Of a DNA stretch of 36,696 nt, positions 16,064 through 24,064 are shown in pieces. This DNA comes from Bradyrhizobium nitroreducens. GTDB taxonomy: Bacteria > Pseudomonadota > Alphaproteobacteria > Rhizobiales > Xanthobacteraceae. Positions within the stretch are counted from its first letter, which is position 1. Every line of letters begins with the position of its first letter. Below the pieces are notes generated by a model. The model did not search any database and was not told where the DNA came from. It worked only from the letters and a program-made list of their open reading frames with translations. Made by a program: the position numbers and the translations under genes. The stretch covers positions 3,827,036-3,863,731 of the forward strand of contig NZ_LFJC01000003.1 of assembly GCF_002776695.1 (NCBI RefSeq), written 5' to 3'.

Positions 16064-17329
16064 ATGGCCAAACGACAGTTGCACAAGCTCTCGGCCCGGG
16101 AAGCGGAAACCATCATTGAGCCCGGGCGGCACAGTGACGGGGGTGGGCTTTACCTTGCGATTGAGACGGGGGCGCATGCGCGGCGCCAATGGATATTCCT
16201 GTACCGGGTGCGCGGCACCAGCAAGCGCAGAGAGATGGGACTGGGTCCCGCAAAGGGCAAAGGCAAGGACGGCATCTCGCTCGCGGACGCCCGACTGAAG
16301 GCTGCGGACGCGCGCAAGAGGCTCGCCGAAGGCAAGGACCTAACGGCGGAGCGGCGCGCCGAAATATTGGCAGCCACGAAGTTCGGAGAATTCGCGGACG
16401 ACTTTCTGGTATCGATCAGGGCCGGCTTCAAAGGCAAGAATACCCTCGCTGACTGGACCCGAGACCTGAAGGTGCGGTGCAAGCCTATCCGCGGCATGGA
16501 GCTCGCCAACATCACGGTGAACGACGTGTTGGAGATCTTGTCGCCCATCTGGATGACGATCAACCGCACGGCACGGGAAACGCGCAGCCGGATTGAGCGC
16601 GTGCTTGATGCCGCAGAAGCGAGGGGGCTTCGCTCCGGGAAGAACCCCGCGATGTGGAAGACCTTGAAGCCGCTCTTGCCGAAGTCGAAACGATCAAAGC
16701 GCCATCACAAAGCCGCGCCCTACAAGGACGTCCCCCGAATCGTACAGGCGCTGCAAGCCAAGCACGAAGCGGCCGATACTACGGTCAACCTCGCCGCTGA
16801 ATACATCATCCTGACGGCGGTGCGGACCGGCGAAGCCCGCCTGATGCGCGTGCGCGAGGTGAACTTCGCAGAGCGGCTTTGGACCATCCCGGCGGAACGG
16901 ATGAAGACAGAAGACCATCCAGAAGGCCAAGATTTCGAAGTGCCACTCTGCGACCGCGCTATTGAGATCCTGAAAGCTGTCATTCCGAGGGATTTGGCGC
17001 GCGATGCCTACGTCTTCGCTGGACAATGGTCAAAAGATCATACGAAACCACTTGGCATGAATGCCGTGCTCCACGCGCTAAAGGCCATCTATCCCGCGAT
17101 GACCACCCATGGATGCCGGTCCAGCTTCCGCGATTGGGCCGGTGACGAAACGCGGTTCGAGCGCGAAATTGCGGAAATGGCATTGGCCCACAAGGTGGGC
17201 GACGAAACGGAACAAGCCTATCGGCGTGGCAACGCGTTGAAGAAGCGGAGACAGTTGTTGGACGCTTGGGGCCGATATGTCGTGAGCGCTTCTAACGTGA
17301 TTCCTATTCCTCATCGGGCGTCCGCATAG
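16064..17329 (+). CDS. Tyrosine recombinase (island integrase, Arm-DNA-binding type)
   Basis: The 421-residue protein is a phage-type integrase. The N-terminal arm-binding domain shows SDGGGLYLAIE and RRQWIFLYRVRG..KRREMGLG. A SAM-like core-binding domain covers about 105-200. The C-terminal catalytic domain is complete: Arg254 (TAVRTGEAR), Lys281, His349 and Arg352 (HGCRSSFRDW), His376 (LAHKVG) and nucleophile Tyr386 (AYRRGNAL). An in-frame ATG at 16037 is an alternative start. No tRNA gene or obvious att duplication is visible beside it. It stands where resident high-GC genes give way to lower-GC DNA with relics and the PKS cluster, so it probably marks a genomic island edge. Confidence 0.93.
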   Translation: MAKRQLHKLSAREAETIIEPGRHSDGGGLYLAIETGAHARRQWIFLYRVRGTSKRREMGLGPAKGKGKDGISLADARLKAADARKRLAEGKDLTAERRAEILAATKFGEFADDFLVSIRAGFKGKNTLADWTRDLKVRCKPIRGMELANITVNDVLEILSPIWMTINRTARETRSRIERVLDAAEARGLRSGKNPAMWKTLKPLLPKSKRSKRHHKAAPYKDVPRIVQALQAKHEAADTTVNLAAEYIILTAVRTGEARLMRVREVNFAERLWTIPAERMKTEDHPEGQDFEVPLCDRAIEILKAVIPRDLARDAYVFAGQWSKDHTKPLGMNAVLHALKAIYPAMTTHGCRSSFRDWAGDETRFEREIAEMALAHKVGDETEQAYRRGNALKKRRQLLDAWGRYVVSASNVIPIPHRASA

Positions 17330-17411
17330 CTTCCCGTCCCGGGATCCCTTGCATTTATTGGGCGCGGTGACTGGGGCGCTTCCGGCTTAGCCGCGGCGAG
17401 ACTCTCCAACG

Positions 17412-17652
17412 CTAACCGGAATGTCTCGCGATAACCCCAATCTCTTTCGACGGTAATAGTCCCATCGCAGGCACGAGACTTGCGCGAGTGCGCTCGATCC
17501 ATGGCAACAGCTCTGCGCCGGATCATCACGTGGAATTCGGCTACGATCTCCCGGGCTTCGACAAGAGCGGGAATCCTAGCCTCGACAGCGGCGATAGTGA
17601 CGGTCTCCGCTTTCGAGAGCGTATTGCGTCCGACCGTCATGGGACGAGCAAT
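17412..17652 (-). pseudogene. ISL3-type transposase fragment, frameshifted
   Basis: Read on the minus strand, 17652 to about 17521 encodes IARPMTVGRNTLSKAETVT, then IPALVEAREIVAEFHVMIR. This resembles the late part of ISL3-family transposases (RDTLSKAETVTVAAIE..VP.LVEAREI.A.F..MIR). After about 17515 the match continues in another frame as AELLPWIERTRASLV, where family members have DL.PWLERA..SLVASF. It then degrades and ends at a stop at 17412. Neither the N-terminal part nor the C-terminal WSNGQ..G..KLIKRQMYGR segment is present. It is a decayed remnant with one frameshift. Family assignment is by recalled consensus. Confidence 0.65.
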
Positions 17653-18029
17653 TGCTTTTGCCGATGGGGTCCGATGATGATTCGACGTCGGCCCCTTCAG
17701 ACCGCTGTCCACGTGTCGCTCATTCGCCGACAACGCGAAGGGAGCCCGGAAGCTGCGTGTATTTAAGCAGCACCAAAGCTCAGCGCCGTTTCGGCAACCA
17801 GCGTCCCGCTGACTGTCGAGTCAAGGCAGATGCTGATCGACCAAACTCCTGGAGGCCGAACGCGAAGCGCCTGCGCGAGCAGCGCGAGCACGTCGGCGAA
17901 CGGTTACCGCCTTAATGAGCTTCGAGGATACCTCTCGCGCATCAATCGACGAGCGGCTTCGAGCAGCCCGAGCTCTACGCCGTTTGTCGTTAGCTCCCGT
18001 AGCAATAGATGCTGCCGCCGCGCGATAGC
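17653..18029. other. Gap between two relics, no gene recognised
   Basis: No convincing reading frame is seen on either strand. The last 110 nt could be decayed upstream sequence of the HlyD-type relic in shifted frames, since a short frame reads SIDERLRAARALRRLSLAPV, but I cannot align it securely. Confidence 0.5.
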
Positions 18030-18239
18030 GACATCGACGTCAAGGAAATGATTTGCCACAGCGACATCGGTTAATAGAGCCTGGCCGGAGCGTGGAGAGG
18101 AGATTCGAACATGATCGACTTTACGCGCTACGGGCACCTGGACGGCAAGGTCATCAATCTGTCGTAGAACACAATCATCCAAGAAAGTCTTCCTCGCGAG
18201 ACCGGAGCAACGAACTCAGGTCGGTACTTGGTCTGCCGA
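18030..18239 (+). pseudogene. Relic of an HlyD-type secretion membrane-fusion protein
   Basis: One frame reads DIDVKEMICHSDIG, two stop codons (18072-18077), then MIDFTRYGHLDGKVINLS, a stop at 18165-18167 and NTIIQESLPRETG. In HlyD-family adaptors of type I secretion systems, the barrel region near the C terminus reads like V.AM..N.DIGFV..GQ...VKIDTF.FTRYG...GKV..VS.DAI. The order, spacing and FTRYG..DGKV signature match. With three in-frame stops and no upstream coiled-coil region, it is non-functional. No ABC exporter gene remains next to it. Confidence 0.6.
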
Positions 18240-18538
18240 GCGATCTCCCGAACGAGAAGTGCCATGCGCGACGTCTGCTCTGTTTCGCGCGACGCGATTC
18301 AGGTTGAGGACATCGGTGCTCATATTTCAGTATGTTTCTTGGGTTTGCTGGGATCCCGATCGTGTTGGTCGCCAAGAAGGCGATAACTTCTGCGCTTACG
18401 TTTGCACTTGACAACAACCGTCTTCCTTAGTCGCAAGGCCCATCAAATACACGCTTTGTGCGAAGCAACCCAACGTTGATCAGAGCGGAAAACCATGTTA
18501 GTCACGTTTTTGTGTGGGCAACGGGGTGCGCGTGCAAA
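18240..18538. other. Intergenic, lower GC, no gene recognised
   Basis: No gene, tRNA or clear promoter is recognised. The line at 18361-18420 counts to about 52% GC, clearly below the resident part of the window. Confidence 0.5.
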
Positions 18539-19246
18539 ATGCGGAAGGACGTGCGACTGGACGATCAGCGTGATGATGACATGCGTAGCTTGCGGTTCGA
18601 CTATGACTCCGTCCCAATATCGGTAGCCAAATTCCTCAGAGGCCAAGCTGACCGAATCCGACGACAATGTACGACGTCCCTTATCCAAATCGGCAAGGCG
18701 CTCCTTGAAGCGAAGCGTCATCTATCGCATGGCGCGTTCCTCGGTTGGGTAGAGTGCGAGGTTGGCATTCCTGCGCGTACCGCGCAGGCCTACATGCGAG
18801 TAGCTGGATGGGCATCCGACAAAGGCGCAACGGTTGCGCATTTGTCGCCGTCAGTTCTCTATCTGCTTTCCACCACGGGCGTTCCCGAAGCCTTTGTGAG
18901 CGATATCCTAAGTCGGGCAGAAGCTGGCGAGCACATTGCGCCGTCAGTCGTGCGAGAAGAGCTAAAAGCCTTTCGATCAGGCGAGCTGGGGAAAGGGCGC
19001 GAGCTAGAGGTGTCGGCGCAACAATCCGCGCGTGGCGATATGGAATGGCAGGCTATCGCGCCCGATGGTGGGTCTGGAAGCGCCGTTGCCCAGCTCGTTG
19101 CTATCTTGGCGCAGGGATTATCCGCAGTCGATTTCGCGCGGGTCCGAGACATTGTGACTAGCGACATCGTCCTCTCCGACCCAAAGTTGGCGCAAAACCT
19201 TGAGCGAGCATTCTGTGGTATTCAAGCTTGCGTGGCCCTGATTTGA
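18539..19246 (+). CDS. DUF3102-type protein, function unknown
   Basis: The 235-residue protein contains, at about residues 30-95, the pattern TSLIQIGKALLEAKRHLSHG followed by FLGWVECEVGIPARTAQAYMRVA. This matches the DUF3102 domain found in many phage, plasmid and island proteins, with a helix-turn-helix-like second half. The rest is helical without known motifs. Start choice is uncertain: in-frame ATGs at 18458 and 18581 are alternatives, and none has a strong ribosome site. I prefer 18539 because the segment before it reads as random. It lies among relics between the integrase and the PKS cluster. A role in DNA binding or element maintenance is plausible but unproven. Confidence 0.7.
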   Translation: MRKDVRLDDQRDDDMRSLRFDYDSVPISVAKFLRGQADRIRRQCTTSLIQIGKALLEAKRHLSHGAFLGWVECEVGIPARTAQAYMRVAGWASDKGATVAHLSPSVLYLLSTTGVPEAFVSDILSRAEAGEHIAPSVVREELKAFRSGELGKGRELEVSAQQSARGDMEWQAIAPDGGSGSAVAQLVAILAQGLSAVDFARVRDIVTSDIVLSDPKLAQNLERAFCGIQACVALI

Positions 19247-19426
19247 TTGTGCCGAATGTTTCAAAGTCGCTCGATGCGCGATCGGAGCGGGGTGGCGATT
19301 TCCCAAGCGGCAATCGTTGTCAGGTTTGCGTGGACCGCGCGTCTCTCGATACTTGCGGTCAAACATCTAGTGGTTCCGAATGCGTAGAAGCTGACTGCCG
19401 ACGCTGAAGCTGGAAAGGGCGAGAGA

Positions 19427-19783
19427 ATGCAGCATTTTGGTACTGAGCATGACTCTCAAGAATTCCTTTCTTCTGCTCTACAGGATGGCGCGCTGTGGCG
19501 ACTATTCGTGCCGCGCGATGATTCCGCCACGTTCAGCGACTCTGTTGGCGTGTTAAGTCAGTTCTTGGGCAGTGGCTCGCAGAAGCAGCGTCTCCTGTCG
19601 AGACTCGAGCTGGTGTACGAGCATCGAGACGACAATCTTGAATTCTTGAGGCGGTTTGTAAATGGCGCAATCAGTGTGCCTGAGCCGTATCTCGAGAAAC
19701 GGCACGGTGGTTGCTCGGCCTCCGTCGTGTATTTTTGCGGAAGTGAGATGACGGAGATCTTGGTCTCGCTGGCGAATAGCTAG
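19427..19783 (+). CDS. Hypothetical protein, 118 residues
   Basis: I do not recognise this protein. It is preceded by AAGGGCGAGAGA, a reasonable ribosome site, and has a mixed, soluble composition with no signal peptide or membrane segment. The first half is acidic (EHDSQEFLSSALQDGALWRLFVPRDD), and a central part, RLLSRLELVYEHRDDNLEFLRRFV, is predicted helical by composition. It lies 180 nt after the DUF3102-type gene on the same strand, so the two may be a pair. It could also be a remnant or chance frame. Confidence 0.4.
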   Translation: MQHFGTEHDSQEFLSSALQDGALWRLFVPRDDSATFSDSVGVLSQFLGSGSQKQRLLSRLELVYEHRDDNLEFLRRFVNGAISVPEPYLEKRHGGCSASVVYFCGSEMTEILVSLANS

Positions 19784-20169
19784 CATATCCTGAACGAGGG
19801 GCCGACTGTCGGTTTGGCGACCGCGAGTAACCGTCCCGTCGTTCCCTCACCTGGTTCGCAGAGCGAGCGGAACTCGCGCTCATCTGATCGCTAGAAGTTC
19901 CCGCGGATTGCGACGGGTGACGATCGTCTTCTTCGTACGAAACAGACTGCGATCTCGATCGATGTGGGCGGCAAAGCGGTCGTTCTCTCGCGCAACGCCA
20001 CGTGCGGTAAAACCGAAGTGTCGGAAATTGCTTTGAAAGCAGGGCGTTATCGTAAGCCGAACCTTTCCTGATGTCGGCTAACAGCGATCAATTGATGGAT
20101 TGCAGAAAGTTCACAGAGCGCGCGGGATTACTGGTACTAGAGCGCGATCACAAATTGATTGGTGTCTTG
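19784..20169. other. Upstream region of the AT-ER gene
   Basis: There is no further recognised gene in these 386 nt. An in-frame N-terminal extension of the AT-ER frame reaches ATG 20071. I see no nod box, sigma-54 or lux-type site I would defend. The promoter of the PKS cluster may lie here. Confidence 0.5.
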
Positions 20170-22662
20170 ATGCGTGCAGTTCTGTTTCCTGGCCAAGGAG
20201 CCCAATTCAAGGGTATGGGGCGGGATCTGTTCGGCCGATTTTCTGCGCTTGTGCGGACTGCGGACCGGATACTTGGATATTCAATCGAGGAGCTTTGCCT
20301 TCGCGATCCCGGGCAACGTTTGGCGCAAACCCAGTACACCCAGCCTGCCCTGTACGTGGTTAACGCGTTCGCCTTTCTGGCAGCGCAAGGCGCGGGCGGA
20401 GCGGAGCCAGAGTTTCTGGCCGGGCATAGCCTTGGCGAGTACAATGCGTTGCTCTCGAGCGGAGTGTTCGACTTCGAGTCCGGGCTGAGACTGGTGCAGA
20501 AGCGGGGCGAGCTCATGAGCCGCGCCCCCCGCGGCGCGATGGCTGCTGTTCTCGGGTTGGACTGCGCGTTGCTGAGCGACCTTTGCAAGAAGGCGGGCTT
20601 CTCCGGGATTCATCCTGCGAACATTAATTCGCCCTCCCAAGTGGTGATATCCGGCGCGGAATCCGAGATCTCTCGCGTTCAAAAGTTGATAGAGGCGCAA
20701 GCCGGCGCGCGATACGTCCGGCTCAATGTCGGCGGTGCGTTTCATTCGCCATTGATGCAATCCGCAGCTGACGAATTTCAGGAGTTTGTCGGTCGTTTCA
20801 CTTTTCAGGACCCGAAAACTCCTGTGATCTCCAATGTCACGGCCCGCCCCTACGCTACGGGCGACGTCGGAATGCAACTGGTTCGGCAAATCACCAGCCC
20901 GGTGCAGTGGAATGATTGCGTGCGATACATGATCGCCAGAGGGGTGCGGGACTTTCAAGAAGTCGGGCCGGGACAAATACTGACGAAGCTTGTTACCCAG
21001 ATTCGCCAGGAGGCTGCCCCGATTGTTCTCGAAGATGTGAGCAGAGTCGAGTTGTCGCTGTCGAGCTCCGACGCGGCCAAGTCGACGAAGACGGCTGACG
21101 ACGTTGCGCGCCACGTTGGCGTGTTACCGCCGACTCAGTCCGAAACACTGACGGACAATCGGTCGCCGCAGGCCAGTGCGGCCAAGCCGCAAACCGCCGC
21201 GGAATTGAGGCCCTCTCCTGTTGTGCTGCATGACGTGGTGCCCCCGCGCCGGCCGGCCGATCGTATATTCGGCATCGATCCGACTGACCTCGGTGCGAGG
21301 TCGTTCAGGGATGAATACGGGATCAAGTTCGCCTATATCGCCGGCTCGATGTACAAGGGAATTTCTTCGAAAGAATTGGTCGTTCGAATGGGAAGAGCCG
21401 GCTTCATGGGCTTCCTGGGAACCGGCGGAATGCCGCTCGAAGAGATCGAAAGTGACATTCAGTACATCAAGGCTGAGTTGAGGGAGGCGTACAGTTATGG
21501 ATGCAATCTGCTCCACAGTCCGGAGAGCCCGGCGCTGGAGGACGCAGTTGTCGATATTCTCCTGCGACACCGAGTGCGGTTCGTCGAGGCGTCTGCTTAC
21601 ATGCAGATCACACCGGCTCTCGTTCGATACAAGCTCAGCGGGCTGTCGAAAGCGGCCGACGGGACGATCGTTCGGCGCCATCGAATTATTGCCAAAGTAT
21701 CGAACACCGAGGTTGCGCGAGCGTTCCTCCAGCCTCCGTCGCAACGGATTGTCCAATCTCTCCTGGCCAACGGCCAGATCACCGCTGAGCAAGCCGATAT
21801 CGCGGGACAAGTTCCGACGGCCGACGACATATGTGTTGAAGCCGATTCCGGGGGGCACACGGATCAGGGCGTCGCATTCGCACTTTTTCCCGCCATCGCG
21901 CAAGTGCGTGACGAGGTCGTCGCGCACCGAAGATATCACTACCCCGTCCATCTGGGTGCGGCTGGCGGCATTGGGACGGCGCATGCTGCTTTGGCGGCCT
22001 TCATGCTTGGCGCAGATTTCATCGTCACCGGCTCGATCAATCAGTGCACCGTCGAGGCTGGAACGAGCGACGCGGTCAAGGACATGCTGCAGGAGGTCGA
22101 TGTTAATGACACGGACTATGCGCCTGCGGGAGATATGTTTGAGATCGGCGCGAAGGTCCAGGTAGTGAAGAAGGGCGTGTTCTTCCCGGCAAGGGCGAAC
22201 AAGCTGTACGAGCTCTACCGGCGCCACAATTCGATCGACGAAATCGATCCGGCCACGCGCAGGCAAATTGAGGAGAAATACTTCGCGCTCAGTCTCGATC
22301 AGGTCTGGGAGGAAACCAAGCTCTATCTCAGCCGGAAAAGCCCGACCGAACTGGATCGTGCGAAGCAATCGGCGAAGCACAAGATGGCGCTTATCTTCAA
22401 ATGGTACTTTGCGCGATCGACCCGACTCGCGATGACCGGTGTCGTTCGCAACAAAGTGGATTTCCAGATCCAATGCGGCCCCGCGCTGGGCGCGTTCAAT
22501 CAACGCGTCAAAGGCACGGCACTTGAGAATTGGCGCAACCGGCATGTCGACCAGATTGCGTTTGTCATTCTGGAAGAGACGGGCGAATTAATGGACAGCG
22601 CGCTCCGCCGATATGCAGAGGTTCGCGACAAGAGACAGATTGCGGTTCCGGCGGTTGCGTGA
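20170..22662 (+). CDS. Trans-acting acyltransferase-enoylreductase fusion (PksE-like)
   Basis: The 830-residue protein supplies malonyl units in trans to AT-less PKS modules and can reduce enoyl intermediates. Residues 1 to about 290 form the acyltransferase: AVLFPGQGAQ, nucleophile Ser87 in GHSLGEY, and the GGAFHSPLM histidine motif typical of malonyl-specific enzymes. After a proline/alanine-rich linker, about 385-820 form a PfaD-type FMN enoylreductase, with GRAGFMGFLGTGG, VEASAYMQITPALVRY, EADSGGHTDQG, GAAGGIGT and TGSINQCTVEAGTS. I chose the start where the AT fold begins. In-frame ATGs at 20071 and 20095 would add up to 33 residues, and no candidate has a good ribosome site. PksE of the bacillaene system has the same architecture. 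Confidence 0.93.
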   Translation: MRAVLFPGQGAQFKGMGRDLFGRFSALVRTADRILGYSIEELCLRDPGQRLAQTQYTQPALYVVNAFAFLAAQGAGGAEPEFLAGHSLGEYNALLSSGVFDFESGLRLVQKRGELMSRAPRGAMAAVLGLDCALLSDLCKKAGFSGIHPANINSPSQVVISGAESEISRVQKLIEAQAGARYVRLNVGGAFHSPLMQSAADEFQEFVGRFTFQDPKTPVISNVTARPYATGDVGMQLVRQITSPVQWNDCVRYMIARGVRDFQEVGPGQILTKLVTQIRQEAAPIVLEDVSRVELSLSSSDAAKSTKTADDVARHVGVLPPTQSETLTDNRSPQASAAKPQTAAELRPSPVVLHDVVPPRRPADRIFGIDPTDLGARSFRDEYGIKFAYIAGSMYKGISSKELVVRMGRAGFMGFLGTGGMPLEEIESDIQYIKAELREAYSYGCNLLHSPESPALEDAVVDILLRHRVRFVEASAYMQITPALVRYKLSGLSKAADGTIVRRHRIIAKVSNTEVARAFLQPPSQRIVQSLLANGQITAEQADIAGQVPTADDICVEADSGGHTDQGVAFALFPAIAQVRDEVVAHRRYHYPVHLGAAGGIGTAHAALAAFMLGADFIVTGSINQCTVEAGTSDAVKDMLQEVDVNDTDYAPAGDMFEIGAKVQVVKKGVFFPARANKLYELYRRHNSIDEIDPATRRQIEEKYFALSLDQVWEETKLYLSRKSPTELDRAKQSAKHKMALIFKWYFARSTRLAMTGVVRNKVDFQIQCGPALGAFNQRVKGTALENWRNRHVDQIAFVILEETGELMDSALRRYAEVRDKRQIAVPAVA

Positions 22663-23022
22663 ATTCGACCGGCGGGCCTTGCGCGTGTGCGATGTCGGGC
22701 TGTCACGCCGAGCGCCCTTCCCTACCAAGGTGAGGATCGGTATCGCCCGTTGACTTGCGCCAACCGCCAACTGGTGAGCGTGCGTTTAGATCTCACTGAT
22801 GGGTCCGATCGCCGAGCAACAAGCTCGAAGAAAGTACGTGCTCGGCGCTTTGCAAAACTGCAGTGAGCGGACCGTATAAGAATTGTGGCTGAAGCTGCTC
22901 GATAGCACTATCCTCTGACATGGCATGTTGCTCCTTCTGTCGAGAAGCAGCGCATCTCTGCAAGATGCCGCCTTCGAATTTCCCGCCGTCAACGTTCGGC
23001 GATAGCCCCGAGAAAACACTCG
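22663..23022. other. Intergenic, no gene recognised
   Basis: No gene, RNA or clear regulatory motif is seen in these 360 nt between the AT-ER and chorismate-lyase-like genes. Confidence 0.5.
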
Positions 23023-23601
23023 ATGACGTCCCATCCCGTTTCGCGCCGACGCTACGTAGAAGGTTTAAGTCCTGGGAGTGCGACCGCGGCGTGGGCCGAG
23101 GCCTGGCTGAAGGTCCTGATCGCGCAGGACGGATCGGCGACCTTGCTATGTGAGACAATTGCTCAGGGGCCAATACACCTGGACGTGGTGCATCAGGTCG
23201 TAACCAGCAATGTACCGCCCGAGGTCAGGGATCATCTGTCAGGCGTGGAGTTCATCGAAAGGCAGGTTTGTATGTCCTTTCGCCACGAGGTGATGATGGA
23301 CAACCTCTCCTACATTGCGTTGGATGCGGTCGATCCGGAACTGCGCGGATATCTGGAAGCGGGAATTTCACCTATCGGTCATATCTTTGATCGCAGATGG
23401 ACCCGCAAGAAGCCGGTCCCCGCTCTATCCTCCGTGCAGCGACGCTTGTGGCAACGTTCCGGCGCGCCCGATCCCTCTGCGGTCCGCAGCTACCTCCTTG
23501 AAATGCCGCATGGTGCCTGCATGCTCATTACCGAGACGTTCCGGGCCGGGATGCGCTTCGGACTGCCGGTGGCCAGCGAAAGCGCGGTCCGCGTCGATTA
23601 G
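23023..23601 (+). CDS. Chorismate-lyase-like protein (UbiC / DUF98 type)
   Basis: The 192-residue protein has the signature order of chorismate-pyruvate lyases. FIERQVCM (Arg80) stands where UbiC has LREVIL. SPIGHIF (residues 116-122) stands for TPLGRYLF, and RSYLLEMPHGACMLITETF (Arg155, Glu171) for RRSRLRLSGKPLLLTELF. The arginine and glutamate that bind and act on chorismate in UbiC thus have counterparts, and the length is normal. Such enzymes release pyruvate from chorismate to give 4-hydroxybenzoate. Placed between the AT-ER and a PKS with an acyl-ligase loading domain, it could make the starter acid. Overall identity to UbiC is low, so another activity of the same fold is possible. Confidence 0.65.
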   Translation: MTSHPVSRRRYVEGLSPGSATAAWAEAWLKVLIAQDGSATLLCETIAQGPIHLDVVHQVVTSNVPPEVRDHLSGVEFIERQVCMSFRHEVMMDNLSYIALDAVDPELRGYLEAGISPIGHIFDRRWTRKKPVPALSSVQRRLWQRSGAPDPSAVRSYLLEMPHGACMLITETFRAGMRFGLPVASESAVRVD

Positions 23602-24064
23602 AGACTTGGATCAGTTGTCAGCGAGGGCGCGCGCTCGGATATCCCAGGTTGGAATTCGAGCGCGGACGCAGGTCCGCGCCAGTTGCGGGTAACACCAGAC
23701 GCGACATCAAGTTCGACGATCACTCTGCATGCTCGCTCTTCGGGAGGCGGCGATCGCCCGCGATTGCGAACGTTGTCGCAAGCTGGTGCGCGAACGCTGT
23801 CCTTGCGATCCCGTTGTGCGGAAGAGGACAGCGAGAGGTTGGGGCTAATCGATACGGGAAATGCAACGATCCCAACGCGCGAATGGTGTTTTCTCATCGC
23901 ATGCGTCAAATCATCAACGTAGTTGACGACGCAGTATTCGTGTGTAGCGACCGTGGATTTGAGTGAATGAAGGTCGCGCAGAAGACGATGATGAGCGCTG
24001 TATCGCTCAGAGCGTTTTCTATCCATAATGCGCTTGAACGCACGAGCTACAGGAAGTGAAACAA
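23602..24064. other. Intergenic, no gene recognised
   Basis: These 463 nt before the P450 gene hold only short frames on both strands without family resemblance or ribosome sites. No terminator or promoter is obvious. Confidence 0.5.

Noticed and set aside
17904..18182. 92-residue minus-strand frame over the HlyD-like relic
   Set aside because: It is the opposite strand of the relic, and the plus-strand relic explains the sequence better.
19784..20169. nod box, sigma-54 or LuxR-type site before the PKS cluster
   Set aside because: I looked for these because the host is probably a rhizobium, but found no match good enough to report.
21124..22545. 473-residue minus-strand frame opposite the enoylreductase half of the AT-ER gene
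   Set aside because: Shadow of the real gene; the translation is low in hydrophobic core patterns and matches nothing.
23649..23966. 105-residue plus-strand frame before the P450 gene
   Set aside because: No ribosome site, erratic composition and no recognisable family; left as intergenic.
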